Positions 44,742 through 54,634 of a stretch of DNA of 64,000 nucleotides are shown here, one piece after another. This DNA comes from Nostoc sp. HK-01 (GTDB lineage: Bacteria > Cyanobacteriota > Cyanobacteriia > Cyanobacteriales > Nostocaceae). Every line of letters begins with the position of its first letter. Within the stretch, counting starts at the first letter, position 1. The notes under the pieces were generated by a model. It worked only from the letters and a program-made list of their open reading frames with translations, made no database searches and was not told the origin of the DNA. The position numbers and the translations under genes were made by a program. The stretch is taken from contig AP018318.1 of the NCBI GenBank assembly GCA_003990705.1, positions 1,054,001 to 1,118,000 on the forward strand, in the 5' to 3' direction.

Positions 44742-45917
44742 TTAAAACATATCAGCAGGGTCAGCAGATTGGAGTTTACGAGTTGCGATCGCTCCAGAAA
44801 TGCCACACATAATAATAGTTAAAATCAACACCGTCGTTGCTCTAGAAAGGTTCATGGCAATGGGTAAAGCAGTGGCATTGGCTGCTAATTGATAAAGTCC
44901 AATGGGTAAAATAAAACCGGGGATAAAGCCTAAAAATGCCAAAATAATGGCTTCTTCAAAAACTACCGTAAGTAAATATTGATTACGATATCCCATTGCT
45001 TTGAAGGTGGCATATTCTTTTAAGTGACTGTTAACATCAGTAGAAAGAACTTGATAAACAATCACCACACCTACGACAAATGCCATCCCTGTTCCCAAGC
45101 CAAAAATAAATCCAATAGGACTTTCTTTTTGCCAATAACTTTCTTCAAAGGTGATATATTCTTGATGTGTGAAAACTCTCACATCATTGGGAAGATAAGC
45201 GGCTAATTCCTTAGCTACCTGCTGCGAATCATATCCAGGTTTTAGCTTGATTAATCCTAAGTTGACGCTGGCTGCTTCTCTGCGGGGGAAAAAATGCAAG
45301 AAGGTTTGGTCACTACCAATTAAAATTCCATCAGCGCCAAAAGATGCGCCTAATGTAAATAATCCACTAATGGTCACTGTCCGACGCTCAATTTCCGTGG
45401 TGACAGTTTTTCCTTGCTCAACTTGGGCGATCGCCTGTTGATAATTTCCTCTAGAATTGCGATCGAACAAAACTCTATCTGGGAGCTTAACTTTATTTAA
45501 TTGCTCATTCACTTCCGGCAAGTTCAACGCAGGTTGTTCGGGAGAAAAACCGATCACTTGCATGGATGTATCTTTGCGCGTTTCTGGATGTTTCCAAGTA
45601 ATTGTGTTGGAATAAAACGCTTGGGTGATTTGGACTCCGGGAATATCTTTGGCTTGATATAAACGTCGGCGGGAAAATGTACCCAAATTTTGAGTATTTC
45701 GCGCTTGGGGACTAACTAATATAATATCTGCATTCAAGCTGCGGCTGAGTTTTGTGTTGCTATCATACAAAGCGCTTTGAAAACCCATCTGCATAAACAT
45801 CAACACATCAGCAAAAGCAATGCCTGATAATGCCACGAGAAGACGGCCTGTTTCTTTGCTGAGTTGTAGCCATCCTAGGGGTGTCCGCCGTTGAAATTGC
45901 TCGATAAATGCAATCAT
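44742..45917 (-). CDS. devC: DevC-type ABC exporter permease
   Basis: 391 residues. MacB/FtsX-like layout: one membrane segment near the N-terminus (GRLLVALSGIAFADVLMFMQMGFQ), a large periplasmic domain (about 45-270), then three membrane segments. The start overlaps the end of devB by 4 bp (translational coupling). DevC family features include LMFMQMGFQSALYDSNTKL and RNTQNLGTFSRRRLYQA. Confidence 0.92.
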   Translation of the reverse strand: MIAFIEQFQRRTPLGWLQLSKETGRLLVALSGIAFADVLMFMQMGFQSALYDSNTKLSRSLNADIILVSPQARNTQNLGTFSRRRLYQAKDIPGVQITQAFYSNTITWKHPETRKDTSMQVIGFSPEQPALNLPEVNEQLNKVKLPDRVLFDRNSRGNYQQAIAQVEQGKTVTTEIERRTVTISGLFTLGASFGADGILIGSDQTFLHFFPRREAASVNLGLIKLKPGYDSQQVAKELAAYLPNDVRVFTHQEYITFEESYWQKESPIGFIFGLGTGMAFVVGVVIVYQVLSTDVNSHLKEYATFKAMGYRNQYLLTVVFEEAIILAFLGFIPGFILPIGLYQLAANATALPIAMNLSRATTVLILTIIMCGISGAIATRKLQSADPADMF

Positions 45918-47104
45918 TGTTCGATTTCGGCTGTAATTTGCAAGTTGGTAAATTTAGCGGCTTTTTTACTGGATGCAGCATCTAAGGCGATATGCACTTC
46001 TACTACCCGGCCATCAATATTGGTGCTGGGGTCGGTGTTGACAACATTTTGCCGTTTGACTTGAGAATCAATACGTTCTACTTTTCCGAGTAGTTCACCG
46101 GAGATAGAATCACTACTGACGCGCACTTTTTGCCCGACTTTAACTTTACTAATGTCGCTTTGATAAACTTCAGCAACTGCATACATCTGCTGAGTCTGCC
46201 CAATTTCCACAATGCCATCATTGCCAACTACTTCGCCTGCATGGGTATGAATTTCTAAAATCTCCCCATTCATGGGCGATCGCACATAAGCTTGATCGAG
46301 TTCGGCTTTGGCTTGCTTCATCGCCGCAACAGCCCGATCAATTTCGGCTTGGTTTTGTTTCACATCCACCGGACGGACTTCTGCTATTCGCTCTAAATTC
46401 GCTCTGGCTTGATTGAGTTGTGCGGGACTAGTTGATTGAATCCGTTCTAATACGGCTTGTGCTTCTTGCAAACTTTTTTGTGCGGTATCTAAAGCTAACT
46501 GTCTGCTGTCTCGATCTGACGCTGAAATTGCACCCTGTTCATACAAAGATTGATAACGGTTGTACTGTCTTAAGGCATTTGTTTGTTCTGATGTTAACCG
46601 CGCGACGGTTGCAGCTTGAGCATCAATATCACCTAAGCGCTGTGCTTCCAGACGCGCTATTTCCGCACGTTGAGCATTGATTTCTCCAGTTTTCGCTCCG
46701 GCTTTGGTAATTGCCATTTTGGCTTGGGCAACTTTCACATCTTCCTGCGCTTGCTGATAAGCGGCGAACAGGCGATCACGGCTATCCAAAATTGCAATTA
46801 CTTGTCCTATCTTGACGCGATCGCCTTGTTTCACTAGCAATTGGTCTACCCGATTGCCGTTATTTGCTGTCGGCGCTGACAACTTAATAATTTCTCCTTG
46901 AGGTTCTAACCGCCCCAAGGCTGTCACTGTGGTAATTTGCGGTGAAATGATGACGGCGTTTTGATTCTCTATCTGTGGCTTTGATGGCGATTGGGATAGT
47001 AGATAGGCAGAAACCCCACCCGCAACAATCAGCGCCGTCGCACCTAACCCTATCCATTGACGAACTGTAGCTGAAGAAGCTTTGGCTGGTAAGTTTTGCA
47101 GCAT
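45914..47104 (-). CDS. devB: DevB-type membrane fusion protein (HlyD family)
   Basis: 396 residues. N-terminal membrane anchor (about 17-36, LGATALIVAGGVSAYLLSQ). Lipoyl/barrel halves flank a long alpha-helical hairpin (about 120-245, with AEIARLEAQRLGDIDAQAATVARLTSEQTNALRQ). DQLLVKQGDRVKIGQVIAILD and RSPMNGEILEIHTHAGEVVG are the paired lipoyl motifs. First gene of devBCA. Two near-identical palindromes 38-86 bp upstream are candidate operators for the divergent TetR protein. Confidence 0.92.
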   Translation of the reverse strand: MLQNLPAKASSATVRQWIGLGATALIVAGGVSAYLLSQSPSKPQIENQNAVIISPQITTVTALGRLEPQGEIIKLSAPTANNGNRVDQLLVKQGDRVKIGQVIAILDSRDRLFAAYQQAQEDVKVAQAKMAITKAGAKTGEINAQRAEIARLEAQRLGDIDAQAATVARLTSEQTNALRQYNRYQSLYEQGAISASDRDSRQLALDTAQKSLQEAQAVLERIQSTSPAQLNQARANLERIAEVRPVDVKQNQAEIDRAVAAMKQAKAELDQAYVRSPMNGEILEIHTHAGEVVGNDGIVEIGQTQQMYAVAEVYQSDISKVKVGQKVRVSSDSISGELLGKVERIDSQVKRQNVVNTDPSTNIDGRVVEVHIALDAASSKKAAKFTNLQITAEIEQ

Positions 47105-47141
47105 TTTGCAAGCCCCTAATCTCTTGATATTAACTTGTAAA

Positions 47142-47156
47142 ACTAAACTGTTTTGT
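47142..47156. promoter_or_regulatory. Candidate TetR operator O2, ACTAAACTGTTTTGT
   Basis: Imperfect dyad matching O1 at 12 of 15 positions. Centre-to-centre distance to O1 is 34 bp, about three helical turns. 38 bp before the devB start. Confidence 0.55.
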
Positions 47157-47175
47157 TTCGTCTATTTGAAATTAA

Positions 47176-47190
47176 ACGAAACAGTTTCGT
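47176..47190. promoter_or_regulatory. Candidate TetR operator O1, ACGAAACAGTTTCGT
   Basis: Perfect 7-bp arms around a central A, 72-86 bp upstream of devB, in the intergenic region shared with the tetR gene. Confidence 0.65.
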
Positions 47191-47270
47191 CTTGTCAAGG
47201 GTATACTGGAAATTAGGTGAATTACTAAAAAAACTCACGCAGAAAAACACTCTGTTAAGACTGAGTGTAG

Positions 47271-47421
47271 GGGTATAAGTCAATATGGTTCAGTTAGTGA
47301 AATTTAAGTCTTAAAGATCCCCCTAAATCCCCCTTAAAAAGGGGGACTTGAAGAAAATTCCCCCCTTAAAAAGGGGGGCTAGGGGGGATAGAAACCTTAA
47401 CTGAACCATATTGGGGTATAA
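47271..47421. mobile_element. MITE-like repeat in the devB-tetR intergenic region
   Basis: Terminal inverted repeats CAATATGGTTCAGTTA (47281-47296) and TAACTGAACCATATTG (47398-47413) are perfect over 16 bp. An interior of C/G-rich palindromes (CCCCCTTAAAAAGGGGG and CCCCCCTTAAAAAGGGGGG) fills it. GGGTATAA occurs on both sides (47271-47278, 47414-47421), a possible target duplication. No coding capacity. Confidence 0.65.
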
Positions 47422-47525
47422 AGGTGTAAGATTTTTGCTCATATAGAAACCCTGTATAACCCTAGATTTTTCTCGCTGCGTGAGTCTTATCAGGTATTCG
47501 CTAGTCTGTTTGCAGCCATTAAGCA

Positions 47526-48128
47526 ATGAAATCCAAAAGTGTTGAGCGCGATTTATCTCCAGAAAAGACGGAAGCTATTTTAGATGGAGCAATGCAAGAG
47601 TTTTTAGAACACGGCTATGCGGCTGCCAGAATCGATAAAATTGCTGTAGCGGCGGGCGTTTCTAAAGCGACAATTTATCGGCGCTTTCCTGATAAAGAAA
47701 GCTTATTTACAGGACTCATGCAGCAATTAGCTTGCAAAAAAGAGCTTTTTAATTCAACTCAACTTCAATCTGCACAAGGCGATGTCACTGCTTTCTTAAA
47801 ATCCTTGGCAAACAAGATGCTAAATAATGTTGCCGATGATCCACAAGTTCTGACATTTTTGCGGATTATTATTGGTGAGTCAGGGCGTTTTCCAGAATTA
47901 GCACGCGCATTTGTGCAAAATATTGAAAAACCGATACTGGAAGCAATGACACAATATCTAGCTTCTCACCCTGAACTAGAACTACCAGATCCGGAAGTTG
48001 CAGCACGAGCCTTTATGGGAACACTGATTCATTTTGTTCTACTGCGAGATGTGATGCACAGTGGTGATATTGTACCCATTGACCGCGATCGCCTGGTTGA
48101 TCAGCTAGTCAAACTAATTATTAAATAA
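47526..48128 (+). CDS. TetR family transcriptional regulator
   Basis: 200 residues. N-terminal helix-turn-helix (about 25-55: IDKIAVAAGVSKATIYRRFPDKESLFTGLM); the C-terminal ligand domain resembles the TetR_C AcrR-like group (FLKSLANKMLNNVADDPQVLTFLRIIIGESGRFPELARAF). Divergent from devBCA. It probably represses that operon, and perhaps itself, by binding the ACGAAACnGTTTCGT palindromes. The inducer is unknown. Confidence 0.92.
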   Translation: MKSKSVERDLSPEKTEAILDGAMQEFLEHGYAAARIDKIAVAAGVSKATIYRRFPDKESLFTGLMQQLACKKELFNSTQLQSAQGDVTAFLKSLANKMLNNVADDPQVLTFLRIIIGESGRFPELARAFVQNIEKPILEAMTQYLASHPELELPDPEVAARAFMGTLIHFVLLRDVMHSGDIVPIDRDRLVDQLVKLIIK

Positions 48129-48234
48129 ACACTACAACAGCTAATGAAATTTTTCTCTTAATCACCCATCAAGTCTTGAAGTGAAGCAAGGGTTGTGTGA
48201 AAATTGGGGTCTTTGGCATCTAAGGAATTGAGAC

Positions 48235-49755
48235 ATGGCGCGTCTAGCACTGCTGAGTGTATCTAATAAAACTGGTTTAATTGACCTAGCCCGTAGCTTG
48301 GTAGAAGAATTTGGCTTTGATATCATCAGCAGTGGGGGAACAGCCAAAGCCCTCAAGGATGCAGGAATACCCGTGACTAAGGTTTCTGATTACACAGGTT
48401 CACCGGAGATTTTAGGTGGACGGGTGAAAACGCTACATCCACGCATTCATGGTGGAATTTTGGCACGGCGGGATGTACCTCAAGATATTACAGATTTAGA
48501 AAATAACCAAATTCGCCCGATTGATTTGGTGGTAGTGAATCTTTATCCGTTTGAGGAGACTATTGCTAAACCAGGGGTGACTTTGGCGGAAGCTGTAGAA
48601 CAAATTGATATTGGTGGCCCGGCAATGTTGCGGGCATCATCCAAGAATTTTGCTCATTTGACGGTATTATGTGACCCAGCGCAGTATGATGAATATCTGC
48701 AAGAGCTACGGCAAAATAACGGAGTAGCTTCCTTAGAATTTCGCCAACAAGCAGCCTTGAAAGGATTTTTACACACAGCGAGTTATGATAACGCGATCGC
48801 CTCTTACCTCGCAGGTACACAACAGCATACAGTCAGCGGTACTGAGTTACAATCTCTGCGTTATGGCGAGAACCCCCATCAACCCGCCGCTTGGTATCAA
48901 ACTGGCGCTACACCCACAGGATGGGCAGCCGCCAAGAAATTGCAAGGTAAGGAACTCAGTTACAATAACTTAGTTGACTTAGAAGCCGCCCGTCGGATTA
49001 TTGCCGAGTTTACCGACACGCCAGCCGCGACAATTATTAAACATACCAATCCCTGTGGTACAGCTTTGGGAAATACCATTGTTGAAGCTTATCAAAAAGC
49101 TTTTAATGCTGATTCGACTTCGGCTTTTGGGGGAATTGTCGCCTTGAACCATCCCATTGATGCAGCGACAGCCAGCGAGTTAACTAAGACATTTTTAGAA
49201 TGTGTCGTTGCGCCTGACTGTGACGCAGAAGCGCAAAAAATTCTCTCAAAGAAAACTAACGTGCGAGTTTTGACATTAGCCGATTTAAGTAATGGCCCGA
49301 AAACTTTAGTCAAACAAATTGCTGGCGGTTTCTTAGTGCAAGCTGCGGATGATATTGTGGCTGATACGAGTAAATGGCAAGTGGTGACAGAACGCCAACC
49401 TACAGTCGATGAATTAGGAGAATTGCTGTTTGCGTGGAAAGTCTGCAAACACGTTAAATCTAATGCCATTGTAGTCACAAGCGATCGCACTACTCTAGGT
49501 GTTGGTGCTGGACAAATGAACCGCGTTGGTTCCGCGAAAATCGCTCTAGAACAAGCTGGTGATAAAGCTCAAGGCGCAATACTCGCCAGTGATGGATTTT
49601 TCCCCTTTGATGATACTATCAGAGCCGCCGCCGCCGCCGGGATAACCGCCATTGTCCAACCAGGTGGTAGTTTGCGTGATCAAGATTCCATCAAAGCTGC
49701 TAATGAATTAGGTTTGGTGATGGTGTTGACAGGAGTACGTCACTTTTTACACTAA
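48235..49755 (+). CDS. purH: Bifunctional AICAR formyltransferase / IMP cyclohydrolase
   Basis: Last two steps of purine synthesis, giving IMP in the cytosol. 506 residues. N-terminal MGS-like cyclohydrolase domain (ALLSVSNKTGLIDLARSL, ISSGGTAKAL, GGRVKTLHPRIHGGIL). C-terminal formyltransferase (SLRYGENPHQPAAWY, AATIIKHTNPCGTALG with the catalytic Lys-His, ADSTSAFGGIVALNHP, SDGFFPFDDTIRAAA, GVRHFLH at the end). Normal length. A Yfr2-like RNA follows on the same strand. Confidence 0.96.
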   Translation: MARLALLSVSNKTGLIDLARSLVEEFGFDIISSGGTAKALKDAGIPVTKVSDYTGSPEILGGRVKTLHPRIHGGILARRDVPQDITDLENNQIRPIDLVVVNLYPFEETIAKPGVTLAEAVEQIDIGGPAMLRASSKNFAHLTVLCDPAQYDEYLQELRQNNGVASLEFRQQAALKGFLHTASYDNAIASYLAGTQQHTVSGTELQSLRYGENPHQPAAWYQTGATPTGWAAAKKLQGKELSYNNLVDLEAARRIIAEFTDTPAATIIKHTNPCGTALGNTIVEAYQKAFNADSTSAFGGIVALNHPIDAATASELTKTFLECVVAPDCDAEAQKILSKKTNVRVLTLADLSNGPKTLVKQIAGGFLVQAADDIVADTSKWQVVTERQPTVDELGELLFAWKVCKHVKSNAIVVTSDRTTLGVGAGQMNRVGSAKIALEQAGDKAQGAILASDGFFPFDDTIRAAAAAGITAIVQPGGSLRDQDSIKAANELGLVMVLTGVRHFLH

Positions 49756-49923
49756 TTGGGATTGACGTACAAGGGTGGAGATTGGATGTAAGAGTTTTGG
49801 AATATAGCGCCACACCCAGCCACAACCCAAAATTTTGGGTGCTAATTGAATCTAGATAGTGCAGTTGTAAAACTGTCACTAATAACACTTGCCCTTCTCT
49901 AACTATAGTGTTATTCTCTAGTT

Positions 49924-49992
49924 GTGTGAGGAGCAAGTTGAAATTAAAAAGCGTCTGGGGTGGAAACACGGCAACACTCCCAGGCGTTTTTT
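49924..49992 (+). ncRNA. Yfr2-like (Cyano-1) small RNA, copy 1
   Basis: Carries GAGGAGCAAGTTGAAA, then a terminator hairpin whose loop contains TGGAAACACGGCAACA. Stem GCGTCTGGG/CCCAGGCG and six T. Promoter: TTGCCC (49889-49894), 17-bp spacer, TATTCT (49912-49917). Two more copies lie at 54470 and 54635. The GGAAACA loop is the hallmark of the Yfr2 family. Confidence 0.75.
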
Positions 49993-49993
49993 A

Positions 49994-52900
49994 TTATTTA
50001 TCATTCTTGCTTATGCGAATGATATTAGCAATTACTGCTGCTAATTCTGCGGGTTCGATAGGCTTGGTAAGATGTTGCTGAAAGCCTGCGGAAATAATCT
50101 TTTGGGAGTTAGCTTCACCAGCAAAAGCAGTTAAAGCGATCGCAGGTAAAATACTAGCTGAAGTTGTACTTCTCACCTGCTCAATTAGCATATAGCCATC
50201 CATTGTGGGCATACCAATATCGCTTAATAGTAAATGTGGTTGGGTTTCGGCGATCGCTTGCAGTGCTTCTTGGGCTGAGTTTACCGCTTGGACTCTAGCA
50301 CCATACTGTTCCAAAATAAAAGTTAGTAAATTTAAAGTATCAACATCATCATCAACAATAACTATTTGGACACCTTGAAGATTAGGTGTATTTTCAATTA
50401 AAGGATCATCAGTTAATGTTTCATTCGCAGTCACCATTAAAGGTAACTGTACTGTAAAGGTTGCACCTAAATTCTCTCCGGGACTGGTGACTTGCACAGA
50501 ACCACCGTGGAGTTCTACAAGATGACGCACAATTGCTAATCCTAGTCCTAGTCCACCAAACTTCCTAGTTGTAACCTCATCGGCTTGGCGGAAGCGGTCA
50601 AAAACGAATGGGAGAAACTCTGCACTAATACCTTTACCTGTATCAGTAACTTGAATTTGGGCAAAATTGCCAACTTTTTCTAGTCGTAATTGTACCCGTC
50701 CGCCTTCTGGTGTAAACTTGACTGCATTTGTGAGTAAGTTCCAAATAATTTGCTGTAAGCGGTTGGGGTCGCCTTCAACTTTCACTTCACCAACAGCAAA
50801 CTCAGTGTGCAGGTGAATTGATTTGGTTTCAGCGGCTAGACGTACAGTTTCTAATGCAGATTCAATCGTAGTTACTAAGTCAACTGTACAGAGATTCAAA
50901 CTGAGCTTACCCCGCAGAATCCGCGAAACATCGAGTAAATCTTCGATTAACCGCGCTTGTAATTTGGCATTGCGTTCGATAGTTTCTAGAGCTTGGGTTG
51001 TCTTGGCTGCATCTAATCTGCGACTCTTGAGTAGTTTTGCCCAACCGAGAATGGGATTAAGGGGCGATCGCAATTCATGAGAGACAATTGCTAAAAAGTC
51101 GTCTTTCATGCGGTTGGCTCTTTCGAGTTCTATCCGGGCTGCACGCTCTCTTTCTAATGCTTGCGCCCGTTCTTCAACCACCAACTTCTGTTCATGAATA
51201 TCCGTACATGAACCAAACCATTTGATGATCTGCCCATCTTGATTTCGTAATGGAAATGCTAATCCTAAATGCCACCGATATTCACCATCCGCAGCACGAC
51301 GCATACGATATTCAATCTCATACTTTTTCCCAGTTTGCAAGCAATCTTGCCAGCAGTTGATAGTATTCTGCACATCATCTGGATGTAAAGTATCCAACCA
51401 GCCTTCACCTTGGGTTTGTTCTAAGGTTTTGCCTGTGTAGTCATACCAGCGTTGATTAAAATACTCATGGTAGCCATCTGGTTTGGTAATCCAAAACATT
51501 TGTGCCATTGTGTCCGCTAAGGTACGAAACATCAATTCGCTTTGCCGTAATGCGGCTTCGGCTTGTTTACGATTGGTAATATCTAAATCAACACCCACCA
51601 TGCGGATTGGCTTGCCTGTTTGGTCATAAAATACACAACCTCTGACAATTGCCCACCGAATTTGACCATCAGGTTTAATAAATCGACATTCAAGATTGTA
51701 TTCTTCTCTTTCGTAAATAGCACTATGAATTGCTTGTTCTACTAAAGCCACATCATCTGGATGAAGCATGGCAGCAAATGTTTCATATCTGCCATCAAAA
51801 GTCCTAGGCATTATGCCAAAGATGCGTTCTAAATTAGTAGACCAGTGAATTTCTCCCGTAATGATGTTCCAGTCCCAAGTACCCATATCAGCGGCTTCTA
51901 AAGCCAAATTCAGACGATTCTGACTTTCTTGCAACGCTGTTTCTGCTTGCTTACGTTTGCTTAAATCCAGCACAAAGCAAACCCATCTAAAGGGATTGCG
52001 CGTTAATAAAGTCGCACCTATTAAAATCGGCACACGGGAGCCATCTTTGTGGATATATTCTTTCTCAAATGGAGTACAGACACCAGATACAAATACTTCT
52101 TGTACTTTAGCTTGATCCAATTCACTATATTCTGGTGGAGTCATATCTTGCCAACGCAAGTTACCTGCTAATAAATCTGCTTGGGTGTAACCGAGCATCT
52201 GCAAAAAGGCATCATTGGCAAAGGTAATTTTATCTGGCTCGGCTTCAATAATGCCGATAATGCTTGATTCTAATAGCTGTCGCAGTCGAGACTCACTTTG
52301 TCGTAGTGCTTCTTCGGCTTGTTTGCGATCGCTAATATCAACATTCACGCCCACCATACGTAAAGGTTTACCTTCGCGATCGTAGTAAACTTTGGCTCTA
52401 GCATGAAGCCAATGAATGCTACCATCCCGCCAAATTACGCGAAAGTCGGTGAAAAACTCGCCTGATTTTAAGGAATTGACAATATCTGTATGTGCTTTAG
52501 CTAAATCATCGGGATGAACCCATTTTTTCCAATCTTCGTAAGTTCCACCAAACTCACCGGGCTGTAAACCATAGATTGCTTCTAATTCCTTTGACCAAAT
52601 ATTATCGTTAGTGGGAATGTTCCACTCAAAGCTGCCAATTTTACCAACTGCTTGGGCTAAATCTAGCCATTCTTGCTTTTGTCGTAATACTTCTTCACCT
52701 TGCTTGCGCTCAGTTATATCTATAAAAGCTCCAATTACGCCCCTAATAGTACCCGAATGATCGCGCAAAGGTGCGGCTTTGCCGTAAATATATTGCACAT
52801 CATCTTCATCAAAAACAAATTCAAATTCTCCCTCCATCTCCTGACCCGTCAAACCGGCTTGCTGCATCGGTAATTCGTTGAGGGGAACATCTTGACCATT

Positions 52901-54271
52901 TTTTTGAATTTTAAATGGGAAAGTATATTCTCCACTAGCGGGAGTTGCTGTCATGATTGAGCCTGGTTGTAGGCGCATCAATTTATAAGCACTAAGGTTG
53001 ACTGTCATCTGATGACATTGGGGATCATGAGCAATCCAAACTGCGGCGGGTACAGTTTCCATGATGGTTTCAAGTTCTTCAGCCCGCGCTTTGGCTGTTG
53101 CTTCACTTTGACGCAATTTTGCTTCAGCCTGCTTGCGTTCTGTAATATCTACATTGACAGCTACTGCATTAATAATGGCTCCGGTTTCATCTCGAATCGG
53201 TACAACAGAATTGAGAATAGTTTTGCGCTGACCATCAAAGCTTTCAATATCAATTTCTTCACCAATAATTGTCTCACCTGTAGCTAAAACCCTGGCGAGT
53301 GTCCATTCTTCTGCGGCAATCGGTTTACCTGTATCTGCCCACCATCCTTTATATTCATGGTATTGACTGGGATCGTCCAAAAATGGTGCGTTTTCGCCCC
53401 AAATTGCTTTAACGGCGGGATTAATTTCGATAAATTTGCCCTTAGCATCAGAGATGACTACTCCTACAGGCAGAATATCTAGCATGGCACGCAGCAATTG
53501 ACTTTCGCGATCGCGCTTTGCTTGTTCTTGAGCCAGAATTGTCTCGGAATGCTGACGCTCACTAATATCAGTCAGCATAGCCACCATCCCAGAAAATTTG
53601 CCTTGCTCATTCAGAATGGAGCTAATAGAAACAATTACCCATAGTTCAGATGCGTCTTGGCGGTGTAAACGCACTTCAAACTGCCGTTTAGCCTCCTGAT
53701 GATGTTGCTGATTTTGCTCTACCCATTGCTGAATTTCGCTTTGAGCATCATTTTCGAGAAAGTCAAAAATCGAGCGATCGCGCATCTGCTCTACACTATA
53801 ACCAAGCATTTGGGCTAACTGAGAATTCACATATTCTGTTTGTCCGTCTTGGTCAAATATCCAGATACCTTCGTAGGCTGTCTCCAATAGACTGCGATAG
53901 CTCACTGTGAGCTTTGCCAGCTTGGCCTGGGACTTTTGTTTAGCAATATGCAATTCTGAATTTAAAGAACTAATTAATAGCGATATCAAGCTAAAAACAA
54001 TTAGCTGGAGTACATTAGTCCAGGTGTTGGGTATAAGAGAGTAGATGGGCGGAATGAAGAAGTAATTATTGACTAAAACCGCCAAGACTGTAGCCAATAA
54101 ACCAGGCTTTAATCCCCCATACCAGCTACTCAAAACTACAGCCCCAAAAAACAGTGGCGAGACTTCTAGTTTAAACAGGCTATCCAGCGTTAAGCCTAGT
54201 AGCAGCGCAATTAACACGGACAAAATAGAAACACAGTAACGCTGCAAATAGGAGCGCTGGATTTTTGACAT
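49994..54271 (-). CDS. Hybrid sensor histidine kinase with seven PAS domains and a receiver
   Basis: 1425 residues. Four N-terminal membrane segments (about 12-105, DUF4118-like), then seven PAS/PAC units (about 120-1030), each ending in a DITERKQ/DISDRKQ-type helix. Next come HisKA with phospho-acceptor His1065 (IVSHELRSPLNP), the HATPase domain (about 1165-1280: NLLTNAVKFTPEGG, DTGKGI, FGGLGLGLAI) and a C-terminal receiver (1301-1425) with Asp1351 in LLLSDIGMP. The ligand or light signal is unknown; no GAF or bilin-binding Cys is seen. The stop is 2 bp from the end of the facing small RNA. Confidence 0.92.
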   Translation of the reverse strand: MSKIQRSYLQRYCVSILSVLIALLLGLTLDSLFKLEVSPLFFGAVVLSSWYGGLKPGLLATVLAVLVNNYFFIPPIYSLIPNTWTNVLQLIVFSLISLLISSLNSELHIAKQKSQAKLAKLTVSYRSLLETAYEGIWIFDQDGQTEYVNSQLAQMLGYSVEQMRDRSIFDFLENDAQSEIQQWVEQNQQHHQEAKRQFEVRLHRQDASELWVIVSISSILNEQGKFSGMVAMLTDISERQHSETILAQEQAKRDRESQLLRAMLDILPVGVVISDAKGKFIEINPAVKAIWGENAPFLDDPSQYHEYKGWWADTGKPIAAEEWTLARVLATGETIIGEEIDIESFDGQRKTILNSVVPIRDETGAIINAVAVNVDITERKQAEAKLRQSEATAKARAEELETIMETVPAAVWIAHDPQCHQMTVNLSAYKLMRLQPGSIMTATPASGEYTFPFKIQKNGQDVPLNELPMQQAGLTGQEMEGEFEFVFDEDDVQYIYGKAAPLRDHSGTIRGVIGAFIDITERKQGEEVLRQKQEWLDLAQAVGKIGSFEWNIPTNDNIWSKELEAIYGLQPGEFGGTYEDWKKWVHPDDLAKAHTDIVNSLKSGEFFTDFRVIWRDGSIHWLHARAKVYYDREGKPLRMVGVNVDISDRKQAEEALRQSESRLRQLLESSIIGIIEAEPDKITFANDAFLQMLGYTQADLLAGNLRWQDMTPPEYSELDQAKVQEVFVSGVCTPFEKEYIHKDGSRVPILIGATLLTRNPFRWVCFVLDLSKRKQAETALQESQNRLNLALEAADMGTWDWNIITGEIHWSTNLERIFGIMPRTFDGRYETFAAMLHPDDVALVEQAIHSAIYEREEYNLECRFIKPDGQIRWAIVRGCVFYDQTGKPIRMVGVDLDITNRKQAEAALRQSELMFRTLADTMAQMFWITKPDGYHEYFNQRWYDYTGKTLEQTQGEGWLDTLHPDDVQNTINCWQDCLQTGKKYEIEYRMRRAADGEYRWHLGLAFPLRNQDGQIIKWFGSCTDIHEQKLVVEERAQALERERAARIELERANRMKDDFLAIVSHELRSPLNPILGWAKLLKSRRLDAAKTTQALETIERNAKLQARLIEDLLDVSRILRGKLSLNLCTVDLVTTIESALETVRLAAETKSIHLHTEFAVGEVKVEGDPNRLQQIIWNLLTNAVKFTPEGGRVQLRLEKVGNFAQIQVTDTGKGISAEFLPFVFDRFRQADEVTTRKFGGLGLGLAIVRHLVELHGGSVQVTSPGENLGATFTVQLPLMVTANETLTDDPLIENTPNLQGVQIVIVDDDVDTLNLLTFILEQYGARVQAVNSAQEALQAIAETQPHLLLSDIGMPTMDGYMLIEQVRSTTSASILPAIALTAFAGEANSQKIISAGFQQHLTKPIEPAELAAVIANIIRISKNDK

Positions 54272-54469
54272 ACTGCATTAATCCTTGGCAGTAATATGTC
54301 TTAAAGACATAGAATTTTGGTTATGGTGGGCAACCACCCTGAGTTATATCTTATCTAAATATCTAATTTGTATGCTTTTCAGCCCAATAAAGTAGGTCTT
54401 ATATCAAGACTTCATAAAGTGTTACATAATATACTTGCCATTTGAAAAAACAAGTGATATCTTCTAGTT

Positions 54470-54540
54470 GTGTGTGAGGAGCAAGTTGAAACTAAAAAGC
54501 ACCGAGGGTGGAAACACGGCAACACTCTTAGGTGCTTTTT
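54470..54540 (+). ncRNA. Yfr2-like (Cyano-1) small RNA, copy 2
   Basis: Same conserved parts (GTGAGGAGCAAGTTGAAA and loop GGTGGAAACACGGCAACAC), but the stem is GCACC/GGTGC (54499-54503, 54531-54535), a compensatory change against copy 1. Promoter TTGCCA (54435-54440), 17-bp spacer, TATCTT (54458-54463). Confidence 0.78.
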
Positions 54541-54634
54541 AATTTGGGATAAAATTATACCATACTTTGTGCAATAAGTAAAACTGTCACACAACAGATT
54601 TACTTATTCAAAAAACAAATGCTATTTTATAGTT

